Part shown: positions 34,743 through 42,463 of the stretch, piece by piece
Layout of the letters: each line of letters starts with the position of its first letter
How positions within the stretch are numbered: the first letter of the stretch is position 1
Assembly: GCA_963833655.1 (NCBI GenBank)
Contig: CAWHYL010000006.1
Span: 248,001-312,000 of the forward strand
Reading direction: 5' to 3'
Length of the DNA: 64,000 nucleotides
From: 3-1-20CM-4-69-9 sp963833655
GTDB taxonomy: Bacteria; Actinomycetota; Thermoleophilia; Gaiellales; Gaiellaceae
The notes under the pieces: generated by a model
Told to the model about the DNA's origin: nothing
The model's database searches: none
What the model saw: the letters and a program-made list of their open reading frames with translations, nothing else
Translations under genes and position numbers: made by a program

Positions 34743-35837
34743 CTAGCCGAGTCGCACTGCAACGAGACGGCGTGCACTCACGCCGCCGAGTGGGTCTTCG
34801 CCGGCTTTGCGAGCGCGGAGGAAGAAGGCGTAGCGGTTGCTGCCGCGGAGCTGCAGGCGTGATGTCGCGCGGATCGCGAAGGTGGCCCAGCCGGCGGCGT
34901 CGGTCGGCTTTTCCGCATGGCTCGGCGCAGTTTGGCCGAGAGGGACGCCTTCGACGAAGAGGAGTGCGCCGACGACAGAGTGGTTGTGGCTGTCGGAGAC
35001 GTGGAAGCGCGCGATGACGCTGCCGCGCTTCCGCAGCCGGTTGGGTGAGAACGTGTACCTGTCGATCACGAGCCGGTTCGGCAGAGTGACTTCGCTGATC
35101 GATACCGTCGTGCCGCCGGGTGCCTCCGCTTTCGCGATCACCGCGGTGGGTGCTGAGACGACTGAGGTGGCGCCCGCGCTGTTACGTACGGCCACGCGGA
35201 CACGAAGCGTGGTGCCTTCGTCTGCCGATGTCAGGACGTATGTCTTCGACGTTGCGCCGCTGATGTTCGAGCAGCTACCGCCAGTGCGATCGCACCGGCG
35301 CCATTGGTACGAGTACGTGATTGGCTGCTGCCCGGTCCATGTTCCGTTGCTTGCGCTGAGGGTCTGACCGACCTGGGGCGTGCCGCCGATCGTCGGTGGC
35401 GCGGTGTTTTGCGGTCGCGCCGGCGCCGCCTGAACGATCGCTGTTGCGTTTGACGTTTCTGTAGCGGAACCGTCTGCGTTGGCGGCGGTTACACGAACGC
35501 GTAGACGACGGCCGACGTCGGCCTTTCGGACGGCGTAGCGCCGAAATGTCGCACCCGAGATGGCGGTGCAGCCCGCGCCATTCCCGCCGCTGCCGCTGGC
35601 GGGGCAGCGGAGCCAGTGGTAGGTGTAGTTGAACGGGCTCGTTCCACTAAAGGATCCGTTCGAAGCTGTGAGGACGTTGCCAACGATCGGCTTGCCAGAA
35701 ATCGTTGGCTCACCGGTTGGCTGCGGTGCGGCCTGTGGTAGCGCGGAACTTCCAACTGGTAGCAGAGCTGCGATCGCAGTCGCGACCACGAGAACGATGC
35801 CCGAGCGCAGCGGACGATACCTGCCTTTGACGTTCAT
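34743..35837 (-). CDS. secreted protein with two Ig-like repeats
   Basis: 364 residues with a signal peptide (SGIVLVVATAIAALLPVGSS). Two repeats of about 90 residues share PTIxGxPxVGxxLxASNGxxxG, then YxYxWxRC, then IxGATxxxYxxxxADxGxxL, then RVRVxxxNxxG (about 42-130 and 137-228). The C-terminal 120 residues are a separate beta domain (RYTFSPNRLRKRGSVIARFH, TSRLQLRGSNRYAFFLRARK). This Ig-like repeat is very frequent in Thermoleophilia secreted proteins. Probable cell-surface or adhesion role. It is followed by a strong terminator. Confidence 0.85.
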   Translation of the reverse strand: MNVKGRYRPLRSGIVLVVATAIAALLPVGSSALPQAAPQPTGEPTISGKPIVGNVLTASNGSFSGTSPFNYTYHWLRCPASGSGGNGAGCTAISGATFRRYAVRKADVGRRLRVRVTAANADGSATETSNATAIVQAAPARPQNTAPPTIGGTPQVGQTLSASNGTWTGQQPITYSYQWRRCDRTGGSCSNISGATSKTYVLTSADEGTTLRVRVAVRNSAGATSVVSAPTAVIAKAEAPGGTTVSISEVTLPNRLVIDRYTFSPNRLRKRGSVIARFHVSDSHNHSVVGALLFVEGVPLGQTAPSHAEKPTDAAGWATFAIRATSRLQLRGSNRYAFFLRARKAGEDPLGGVSARRLVAVRLG

Positions 35838-36091
35838 GCTGATCCCCCCATTCGGATGCGCATTTCTAGTCGTGCTACGACGACCGTCGTAGTACGTGGT
35901 TAGCAGCCAAGAGCGAGCAAGACAGCACGAACGGTCTCGAAAAGTTCGCGATGCAGGGGCAAGCGCGTTGACGCGATGGATTCCGGATGGCGCTCCGTCA
36001 TCTGCATGCAGCGCCCTAACATTTTGCTAACGTCTCGCAAGCTCGTGTAGCGACAACAGTCGTAATACGAACGGCGATCGATGCCTAACCG

Positions 36092-36505
36092 ATGGCTGAG
36101 ACGCGTAAACCAACTGCAATAGCTCGCGACTACCACCGCGCAGCCGAACTACGAGAAGCCCTGCGCCTATTCCAGCGGCGCACTGAGGAAGTCACGAGTG
36201 CGCACGCGCTCACACCGCGCACATACCAGCTGCTGTTGATGATCAAGACTGCGCGGAACGGCGACGAACGAGCGACGTTGGCCGAGCTCGAGGAGCGGCT
36301 TCAGCTTGGCAAGAGCACGGTCACGGAGCTGGTTCTGCGAACAGAAAGGCGTCGCCTTGTGCGACGCGAACTGGATCGAGAGCGTGGGCGCGGCATCTCA
36401 GTCTCCCTTACCGCGGCCGGTGAACGACGGCTAGATGCGGCGCTAGTTGAGCTCGGCGATGAGCGCCGTCGGCTGTTCAAGATCCTGCGGAGAACGGCAA
36501 CCTAG
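36092..36505 (+). CDS. MarR-family transcriptional regulator
   Basis: 137 residues. The winged helix is visible: LTPRTYQLLLMIKTARNG, ATLAELEERLQLGKSTVTEL (recognition helix), LRTERRRLVRRELDRERGRG and ISVSLTAAGERRLDAAL, the usual MarR wing and dimer helix. It lies 254 bp from, and divergent to, the Ig-like gene. Target and ligand are unknown. Confidence 0.88.
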   Translation: MAETRKPTAIARDYHRAAELREALRLFQRRTEEVTSAHALTPRTYQLLLMIKTARNGDERATLAELEERLQLGKSTVTELVLRTERRRLVRRELDRERGRGISVSLTAAGERRLDAALVELGDERRRLFKILRRTAT

Positions 36506-36643
36506 TACCGGAGACTCAGACTCCGCCAAACCAAACCGCTACCCGAACAAACCACGTATCAGCCCGCCGATTAGCGTGACCGCATGGCTTGTGGCGCAGG
36601 CGGGGCTTCGACCATGTCTGCGCCGCGAACAAGCCGCGACAGG

Positions 36644-36785
36644 TTACGCATTGACGATCGCTATCGTGACCGACGTAGCCGGCTTGCGGCGGCTCAAGAG
36701 CTCGAGCAGCCGCTTCTGCCAGCCGTACTTCTCGCGGATGAGCCTCTGCACATCGACGGCCTGCGCCAGCGTGCGGCAATGACCC
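36644..36785 (-). pseudogene. C-terminal remnant, possibly of an F420/PPOX-type oxidoreductase
   Basis: The minus strand reads AQAVDVQRLIREKYGWQKRL then LELLSRRKPATSVTIAIVNA and TAA. KYGWQKRLxxLL endings occur in small flavin/F420 split-barrel proteins. There is no start and no upstream domain, so this is a truncated relic. Confidence 0.45.
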
Positions 36786-37011
36786 CCGACGGGCTGCGCT
36801 TAAGGACGGTCAGATGAACCGGCGACGGTTGAGCATGCCGGAGGCCGCGCCGACGTATCAGCGAACCCGCTGATGCCATAGCCGTCTCTGCGAGCGACGA
36901 TGGTGGTGAGGGAAGGAGGCCATTCTGGCCGCGCCAGTCACTCCACCTCAGCGACACCGGTTCTCGCTCCCGGAGGATCCGGGACGGCGCGTAGCGACGC
37001 AGTCGCTGCTC

Positions 37012-37308
37012 ATGGTGGCCGCAACGGCAGTCGCGGCTGTGGTCGCCGGGATCGTGGGAACATTCCTGGGGCTCGTCGTCTTCGACCTCGAGGAGCAAGA
37101 GTTGCTGCCCGAGGCTGGTGTGTGGGGCTACCTTGCGGGATTCTTCCTCCTCGCACTGATGGTGCTGCCCGCTGTCGTGGGGATCGTGCTCGGCGTCCGC
37201 GCGCGTCGCCTCGGCGAGCGTCGCCTGGCAACGACAGGGATTGTCGTGAACGCTGTGATCGGGACGTATCTCGTCTTCACGTTCGCCGCCACCCTCCTGT
37301 TCGGCTGA
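37012..37308 (+). CDS. DUF4190-like membrane protein, unusual start
   Basis: 98 residues from ATG 37012, with three hydrophobic segments: TAVAAVVAGIVGTFLGLVV, WGYLAGFFLLALMVLPAVVG and IVVNAVIGTYLVFTFAATLL, plus a basic loop RARRLGERRLATTG before the last helix, as in DUF4190 proteins. The ATG has no ribosome site. The same frame is open upstream as APVTPPQRHRFSLPEDPGRR and VATQSLL, with a strong AAGGAGG at 36913-36919 just before ATT 36922 or CTG 36925. The natural start may be one of these rare codons, or a mutated ATG. Confidence 0.68.
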   Translation: MVAATAVAAVVAGIVGTFLGLVVFDLEEQELLPEAGVWGYLAGFFLLALMVLPAVVGIVLGVRARRLGERRLATTGIVVNAVIGTYLVFTFAATLLFG

Positions 37309-37413
37309 CGCTCCCTTATCCGCTTCCTCCGGTGCCACACCCACTCGGCTGCGCCAGCGTTCGCGAATGTCACATGAGCCGGCAGTTCATTTGCGCCTCA
37401 GAGGTGTTCAGGT

Positions 37414-37884
37414 TCAGTCATCGGTCAGTGGCGCCCCCAGTAGTGTCATGTCGTACTTCTCGAAGACGGCGGCGACGGCCGCGCGGTCGGGTGTCCCATT
37501 TCGCGTCAGCGGACCTAGCTCTTCGTAGAACTTGTGGCCGCCACCGGGGGTGTAGACCACGACGATCTGGCCCGGGTCGTCCGTCAGGTTGAGGAACGCG
37601 TGGGGGACGCCCGACGGCATGTAGGCGAAGCCGCCTTCCGTGCAGTGGAACGTCTCGTCGCCGATCTGAATCTTGTACTGGCCCTTCAGAGCGTGAATCG
37701 TCTCCTCTTGATGGTGGTGGACGTGGAGGGGCGGCCCGCTCTTTGGAGCGACTTCGACGGTGAAGTAGTCGAACGCTCCGCCGGTGTCCTCGCCGGTGAC
37801 CTTGAAGACGAGGTCGCGTCCCGGACCGGACTGGAGTCGCAGTCCTTCGCCTGCGGCAAGAACCTTGGTCTGAAGAGATGTCAT
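37414..37884 (-). CDS. cupin-domain protein (quercetinase-like)
   Basis: 156 residues. Cupin motif 1 is PPLHVHHHQEETIHALKGQY (His, His, Glu metal ligands). Motif 2 is GGFAYMPSGVPHAFLNLTDD (final His). It matches small single-cupin enzymes of the quercetin 2,3-dioxygenase-like group. It is divergent from a MarR regulator across 83 bp that contain a perfect palindrome, so it is probably repressed by that regulator and induced by an aromatic or phenolic ligand (inference). Confidence 0.88.
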   Translation of the reverse strand: MTSLQTKVLAAGEGLRLQSGPGRDLVFKVTGEDTGGAFDYFTVEVAPKSGPPLHVHHHQEETIHALKGQYKIQIGDETFHCTEGGFAYMPSGVPHAFLNLTDDPGQIVVVYTPGGGHKFYEELGPLTRNGTPDRAAVAAVFEKYDMTLLGAPLTDD

Positions 37885-37904
37885 TTCTATCCCCTTTTCT
37901 GGAG

Positions 37905-37921
37905 GACCGGCCGGGCCGGTC
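37905..37921. promoter_or_regulatory. candidate MarR operator between cupin and MarR genes
   Basis: GACCGGCCGGGCCGGTC is an exact 8-1-8 palindrome 20 bp upstream of the cupin start (37884) and 46 bp upstream of the regulator start (37968). It is well placed to block both divergent promoters. Confidence 0.6.
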
Positions 37922-37967
37922 GTTATACTTCACACACGCAAGTAGATGGTCGCAAATTTATTTCAAC

Positions 37968-38498
37968 ATGTCAAGTAATCGATCCGCACCCGAGCACTGG
38001 CTCGAGGAGTTGCCGGAGCCGGAGGCCTTCAGTCCGGGGGAGTTCGACGCGTGGCGAGGGCTGATCCGTCTCCGAGAAACCGTGATGCGCGAGATCGACC
38101 GCCGCCTCCGTCACGACGGTCTGATCTCGCTCGCCGACTACGGCGTCCTGATCACCCTTGTCACCGCCCCCGGACTGAGATTGCGCATGAGCGACCTCGG
38201 CGCGCAGCGGATGCTCACGCCGAGCGGGATCACCCGAGTGGTCGTCCGCCTCGAAGAACAGGGTCTCGTTAGCCGCGAACCCGACCCGGCGGATGGACGC
38301 GCCGCATTCGCCGCGCTGACCCAGTCCGGGCTCGAGGCGCTACGGCTCGCGCAAGTCGTCCACCACGCTACGGTCCGCGAGCTCTACACCGGCCGACTCA
38401 CCAAGCACGAGCTCGTCCGCCTCGCCGCACTCTTCGAGAAGGCCCTACCGGGCGTCGTCAGCGCTTCCGCCTGGCCCCCGCCGCAGACGAGCGCCTAA
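37968..38498 (+). CDS. MarR-family transcriptional regulator
   Basis: 176 residues from ATG 37968. The MarR fold is visible: LIRLRETVMREIDRRLRHDG, SLADYGVLITLVTAPGLRLR, the recognition helix LTPSGITRVVVRLEEQGLVS and the wing REPDPADGRAAFAALTQSG. It is divergent from the cupin gene with a shared palindromic promoter region, so it probably autoregulates and controls the cupin. Confidence 0.9.
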   Translation: MSSNRSAPEHWLEELPEPEAFSPGEFDAWRGLIRLRETVMREIDRRLRHDGLISLADYGVLITLVTAPGLRLRMSDLGAQRMLTPSGITRVVVRLEEQGLVSREPDPADGRAAFAALTQSGLEALRLAQVVHHATVRELYTGRLTKHELVRLAALFEKALPGVVSASAWPPPQTSA

Positions 38499-38585
38499 AG
38501 CGCGTGGAAGTCGTCGTCCTCGGACGCGAGAGACGAGCCGCAGCAGAGCAACGTCGCCTGGACCAGCCTGCTTACGCACGAAGCC

Positions 38586-38852
38586 CTTCGTCTACCAGCC
38601 GTCTACCGGGAGAGGCCGGAACCAGACGGACTCGGGCGTACTCAGATGTAGTCGATGCGCTCTCGAAAAGGGACGGAGCGGACTGAGCGAACCCAGAGGT
38701 ACTCCACGTAGATCAATCGAGCGGCTTCCTAACCGCGTGCGCTGGTTCGATTCCGGCCGGGGGCATTAGCGCGAGCCCTTTTCTGAAGCGGCTTCACGCC
38801 CATTTCATACCGTCGCCCGTAGCTTCAAACTGGCTCTCGTCTACCAAGTCGC
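38586..38852 (+). repeat. non-coding repeat block: module C end, D, tRNA 3' half, E
   Basis: GTCTACCAGCCGTCTACC (about 38590) is followed by module D (ACGGAGCGGACTGAGCGAAC, GAGGTACTCCACGTAGATCA), the tRNA-like core and a diverged module E (GAGCCCTTTTCTGAAGCGGC) ending near CTCGTCTACCA. It marks the last visible junction of the accessory zone. Because E is present again, the far boundary may lie further right. Confidence 0.72.
38726..38765 (+). repeat. attachment-site-like repeat, copy 4
   Basis: TTCCTAACCGCGTGCGCTGG through GGGGGCA matches the tRNA 3' half (9152-9192) except for one missing A in the anticodon loop. The tRNA 5' half is absent. Confidence 0.8.
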
Positions 38853-39021
38853 ATGCCACTCGTGACAAGGGAAGCAGCGTCGACTTGTGCTCCGCCGAGC
38901 CGCGCTGCTGCACTGCGCGTTACACGCGGCCCTCCAGATGGCTCACGTCCTCGGTGAGCGACACTGGGACGCGGCCTTTGCGCCGCGCCCACCTGCGACC
39001 GGCGAGCGACCTCGGTGCTCG

Positions 39022-39834
39022 CTAGAAGGTGTGCGGCACGTGCGTTGCGTGCATGCCGAGCACGAGCGCGGCCGCGAGCCCGAAGTAGAGCAGCCCGATG
39101 ATTAGCCGTTGTAGCGGCCGCACTCGGTAGTACGCCCGCATTTGCGGGAAGTGGCGCGTTCGCCAACGGCGCAAGAGCTCCGAGCCGGCGAGGAGCAGGA
39201 TGATGATCAGGAGTGGGTTCGGCCGGTAGACCACTAGCGCTACCAGGGCGAGCAAGCCGACGAACCAGAGCGCCGGGTGCAGTGCAGCCGTGATACGCCC
39301 GCCGTCGAGCGGGATCACGGGCAGCAAGTTGAAGAGGTTGATCAGGAAGCCGAGAAACGCAAGCGCCTTCAGCTGCTGCGAGTCGTACACGAGCGCGACG
39401 ATGTAAAGCAGGAGCGCGGCGGCCGACCCGAGCAGCGGCCCCGCGATCGCGAGCCGCGCCTCGCGCCAAGCGTTGTTAGGCATTTGCTTCATCGTGATTA
39501 GCGCGCCCATGAACGGGATGAAGATCGGCACCGAGACCGGAAGCCCCTGCCGCTTGGCCTCGACGACATGACCCATCTCATGGACGAACAGAAGCACGAT
39601 CAACCCGAGACCGAACCACCAGCCACCCAGCCAGACATAGAAAGCGGCCGAGACGAACATCGAGAACAGGAATTTGAACTTGAGCAGAGCGACGCCGAAC
39701 TTCGCCAAGAATGCCCCGACCGCTGCGATCGGCGCCCAAACCTTCCTTAGCGCCGCGCGCCAATCCCAACCGCCGCGCGGCTGGATCGGCTGATAGCCGC
39801 GCCATTCGTGAGGGTACTGCTCCATCCCAGCCAT
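39022..39834 (-). CDS. site-2 protease (M50 family) membrane metallopeptidase
   Basis: 270 residues from ATG 39834. Multiple membrane helices. Zinc motif HEMGH at 85-89 (VLLFVHEMGHVVEAKRQG) and the second motif FNLLPVIPLDGGRI with Asp177. The order and spacing are those of S2P/SpoIVFB-like intramembrane proteases without a PDZ domain. Other helices include IAGPLLGSAAALLLYIVAL and LLALVALVVYRPNPLLIIIL. It may process a membrane-bound regulator; no candidate substrate is adjacent. Confidence 0.9.
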   Translation of the reverse strand: MAGMEQYPHEWRGYQPIQPRGGWDWRAALRKVWAPIAAVGAFLAKFGVALLKFKFLFSMFVSAAFYVWLGGWWFGLGLIVLLFVHEMGHVVEAKRQGLPVSVPIFIPFMGALITMKQMPNNAWREARLAIAGPLLGSAAALLLYIVALVYDSQQLKALAFLGFLINLFNLLPVIPLDGGRITAALHPALWFVGLLALVALVVYRPNPLLIIILLLAGSELLRRWRTRHFPQMRAYYRVRPLQRLIIGLLYFGLAAALVLGMHATHVPHTF

Positions 39835-40374
39835 TGTGCCTGCACGCACCGTTCATGCAGCGCCGGGCCAAGAACCCGCCCACTCCACCGTGCGACAGAG
39901 CCTGCGCTGCGCCTGTGCAGTGTCTTCCTAGCGCGTGATGACGCTAGGTCAGGAGCTCGTTAGCCGGGCGCGCTAGCAATCGATTCGGTGCCGGTTGGGC
40001 CGCCAACCGGACTTTTGGCCTCCCCTAGGCCCGCGCGCCCGGCGAACTGGAGTGTAAGCGCGAATTCCGCCGATGACACGTTTTTGCAAGGGAGTGAGCC
40101 GGGGCGCACGTCGGGTGGCGACCCACCTTCCGCGGTCCCGGCTCACGGAACGGTTCCCGGAGATTGAGGACCGACCCCCGAAACCGTCTGCTGCACAGGC
40201 TATGACCCAGATTCGAGAGGCACAACGCCCGTCCGGCCAGGCGCCAGCCGCGCGACGAACCTGAGTGCCCATTGATCGCGAGTTGCGAACGAAGGGTCTT
40301 GAGGCAGTCTCTCGTGCGCTGTGCCCTAGGATCGCCCCTTGCGCACGTGAACCTCGGACGAAAGGAGCGGAGGA
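39835..40374. other. no gene seen
   Basis: 540 bp between the protease and the cupin gene. The frames present have no codon bias or recognisable peptide. The cupin ribosome site GAAAGGAG lies at its end. Confidence 0.45.
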
Positions 40375-40737
40375 ATGGCAGGTGTTGAAGCACGCGGTTT
40401 CGATTCACCAGACGAGACACGGACTCCTGACAAGACGCGCATAGAGGTTGTACGGATGGGCGACACGACCGCGGCGCGCTTCACCTTCGAGCCGGGGTGG
40501 CGTTGGTCGGAGTGCGTGAAACCCGTTGTTGGAACCGACAGCTGCCAAGCGCGACACGTCGGCGTCGTTCACGCAGGGCGTCTGGGCGTTCAGCACGAGG
40601 ATGGCACCGAGGTCGAGATCGGGCCTGGCGAGGCGTATGTGATCGAACCCGGCCACGACGCGTGGGTGATTGGCGACGAGGGCTTCGTGGGATTTGAGTT
40701 CGAATCGCGCTCGGCTGAGGAATACGCGCGAGGCTAA
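40375..40737 (+). CDS. cupin-domain protein, 120 aa
   Basis: Starts at ATG 40375 with GAAAGGAGCGGAGGA just upstream. Cupin strands: MGDTTAARFTFEPGWRWSEC, ARHVGVVHAGRLGVQHEDGT and IGPGEAYVIEPGHDAWVIGD. The first motif has few His (GWRWSEC ... RHVG), so metal binding may be lost or changed. Small stand-alone cupins of this type are often ligand sensors or isomerases. No operon partner. Confidence 0.8.
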   Translation: MAGVEARGFDSPDETRTPDKTRIEVVRMGDTTAARFTFEPGWRWSECVKPVVGTDSCQARHVGVVHAGRLGVQHEDGTEVEIGPGEAYVIEPGHDAWVIGDEGFVGFEFESRSAEEYARG

Positions 40738-40972
40738 TTAGTCGGTGACGGACAGGTCGAGTACAACCCATACTCGAACAGGCCTAGCAATGCGCAGCGC
40801 ATTGTGGAAACGTGCGTTCGGGCCCAGGGACGGTTCCGGCCACGACACAGTCCCCCGGGTGTCGGGTGGTGGCCGCTATCGCGGCACGGGCCGTAAGTGC
40901 CGCGCCCTGGGCCACAGTTCCGCAAGGTTTTCCTTTGGCGTGGCATCCGCGGGCCACTTCATCACCCGGCGC

Positions 40973-41098
40973 TCAGCGCGCCGCCACGAAGCCGACGAGA
41001 AGCAGCATGAGCCACACGAGCAGCACGGCGACGGCAACAAACCAAAGCAGCCGCACCTTCCCCGTCGGCACCCAATCCGACCTTCGCCAGTTCACCAC
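40973..41098 (-). CDS. 41-aa single-pass membrane protein
   Basis: From GTG 41098: VVNWRRSDWVPTGKVRLLWF then VAVAVLLVWLMLLLVGFVAA and Arg. A short basic N-terminus followed by one strong transmembrane helix. Too short for most gene finders. No ribosome site was confirmed. Confidence 0.45.
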   Translation of the reverse strand: MVNWRRSDWVPTGKVRLLWFVAVAVLLVWLMLLLVGFVAAR

Positions 41099-41461
41099 GC
41101 CGGATCATTTCGCCAACGGGCGCTCCCGACACCTCGCTCCCGCAAACGGGAGACCGCAATCGCGATGAGCCCCAGCCGATTGACAAGCCGCACGTCGTCA
41201 CGTTCTGTAGTAAGGAGCCCAGACACGAGGGTCTACGACGACCTTGAGCCCCACGACCACGGGGAGTTAGCGGGGTAGCGGCCAGGCTCCGGCTCGATCC
41301 ATCTTTACCGCCGCGGTCCAGCGAGTCCAACCCAGTGATGCATCTCAGACTCACGGGGAGAAACGTCTGACTGCGGAGTCATCGACCGCGCCGTTGAGCG
41401 CTGACCCTGCCCCTACGAAATATCGAAACGCTCTAGCCCCCAGCCGAGGGGCGCCGCTCGC
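41099..41461. other. no gene seen
   Basis: 363 bp without a supported frame on either strand. Confidence 0.4.
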
Positions 41462-41680
41462 TCACGTGTCCGACGCCTCCTGGGATGTCTTTGCGGCGCA
41501 TTGCCTCGTATACGGCGTCCCAGTGAACTGAATCTCGGCCAACGCTCGAGCCGTCGTCAGGGCAGCATCTTGCAACCGCCGATTCACCGTTTCGACATCT
41601 GCCAAGCGCCGTTCCAGATCGTCGACTCTATGCCCGAGCCCGCTGAGCTCCTCTGCGATCAGCTCCGAGTCTTGTTGCAT
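41462..41680 (-). CDS. small coiled-coil hypothetical protein
   Basis: 72 residues from ATG 41680: SELIAEELSGLGHRVDDLER, RLADVETVNRRLQDAALTTA. Heptad spacing over residues 5-50 indicates a coiled coil. The 45 residues before this ATG in the same frame lack coding character. Divergent from the 85-aa gene at 41805. Function unknown. Confidence 0.5.
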   Translation of the reverse strand: MQQDSELIAEELSGLGHRVDDLERRLADVETVNRRLQDAALTTARALAEIQFTGTPYTRQCAAKTSQEASDT

Positions 41681-41804
41681 GCAGGAACCAGTCCCCGTTT
41701 GGGCCAATGGACACGCCGAACCTCCTACAGGGTCATTGGCTCGACCAGGCGGCAGGGAGTTTTTCTCACGGGTTGATGCGCAATTGGCCTTTAGGCTTCC
41801 ACGA

Positions 41805-42062
41805 ATGACCAACCGCGAAATGCTTGTCCGGGTGAGCTTCGCACGCACACCTGTCGCAGAAATCAGCGCGAAGGCGGACGCAATCCGGGAGCTGGGATGG
41901 AGGGAAGACAAGCGCGGCGATCCGTGGGTAGTCGCCTACCGCAAGGTCATCCCGGTAGGGGAGGACCCTGAAGCTGAGATTCGCGCTGTCATGAGCGACT
42001 ACTGGCTAACCGCTGACGACATCCGCGATCTGCTCGACAGCGCCGATTCGTTTGACCGCTAG
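41805..42062 (+). CDS. hypothetical protein, 85 aa
   Basis: From ATG 41805: MTNREMLVRVSFARTPVAEI, then AIRELGWREDKRGDPWVVAY, MSDYWLTADDIRDLLDSADS. Mixed alpha/beta, acidic, cytoplasmic. The intergenic sequence before it has no clear ribosome site. Not a family I recognise. Confidence 0.55.
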   Translation: MTNREMLVRVSFARTPVAEISAKADAIRELGWREDKRGDPWVVAYRKVIPVGEDPEAEIRAVMSDYWLTADDIRDLLDSADSFDR

Positions 42063-42180
42063 CGCCGCTGAGCCACCCGTAGGTCAGTGGTGGCGACGAT
42101 CGGCGTCGTGAGTTGCACGATCGGCAAAGCACGTGAAGCGGTCCGAGCGTATAGCCGCCGAGCGCGACTTGGTAGTCCCG

Positions 42181-42303
42181 CTAGGTGCGAGGGGGGCGCT
42201 TGCGCCGTCCGCCTCGCGGCAAGACGTAGAAGACCAGAAGCGCAACGACGATGACCGCAGCGGCGATAGCAACGATCGCGACGGTGGAGGCGGCTACGAT
42301 CAT
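42181..42303 (-). CDS. 40-aa single-pass membrane protein
   Basis: From ATG 42303: MIVAASTVAIVAIAAAVIVV then ALLVFYVLPRGGRRKRPPRT. A textbook N-out helix with a strongly basic cytoplasmic tail. Located between the 85-aa gene and the PP2C phosphatase. The clean hydrophobic/basic layout supports a real gene. Confidence 0.5.
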   Translation of the reverse strand: MIVAASTVAIVAIAAAVIVVALLVFYVLPRGGRRKRPPRT

Positions 42304-42463
42304 GGGGCGATTTTAGCCTCGTGTTCGGCGGCGAAACCAAAGCGGTGACCGTCGCCCATCTCGCTGAGATCGAGAAGCTGGCGGCTTGGCCGTTCGCGAT
42401 CGCACGCGTCGCCTTGAAGGCCTGCTCGGCGCTCTCACGGTTGTGCTCTCCTCGCCCGCGCGT

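Noticed and set aside
9121..38852. Intact prophage or ICE
   Set aside because: No integrase, capsid, portal, terminase, relaxase or conjugation genes were found between the attachment-like repeats.
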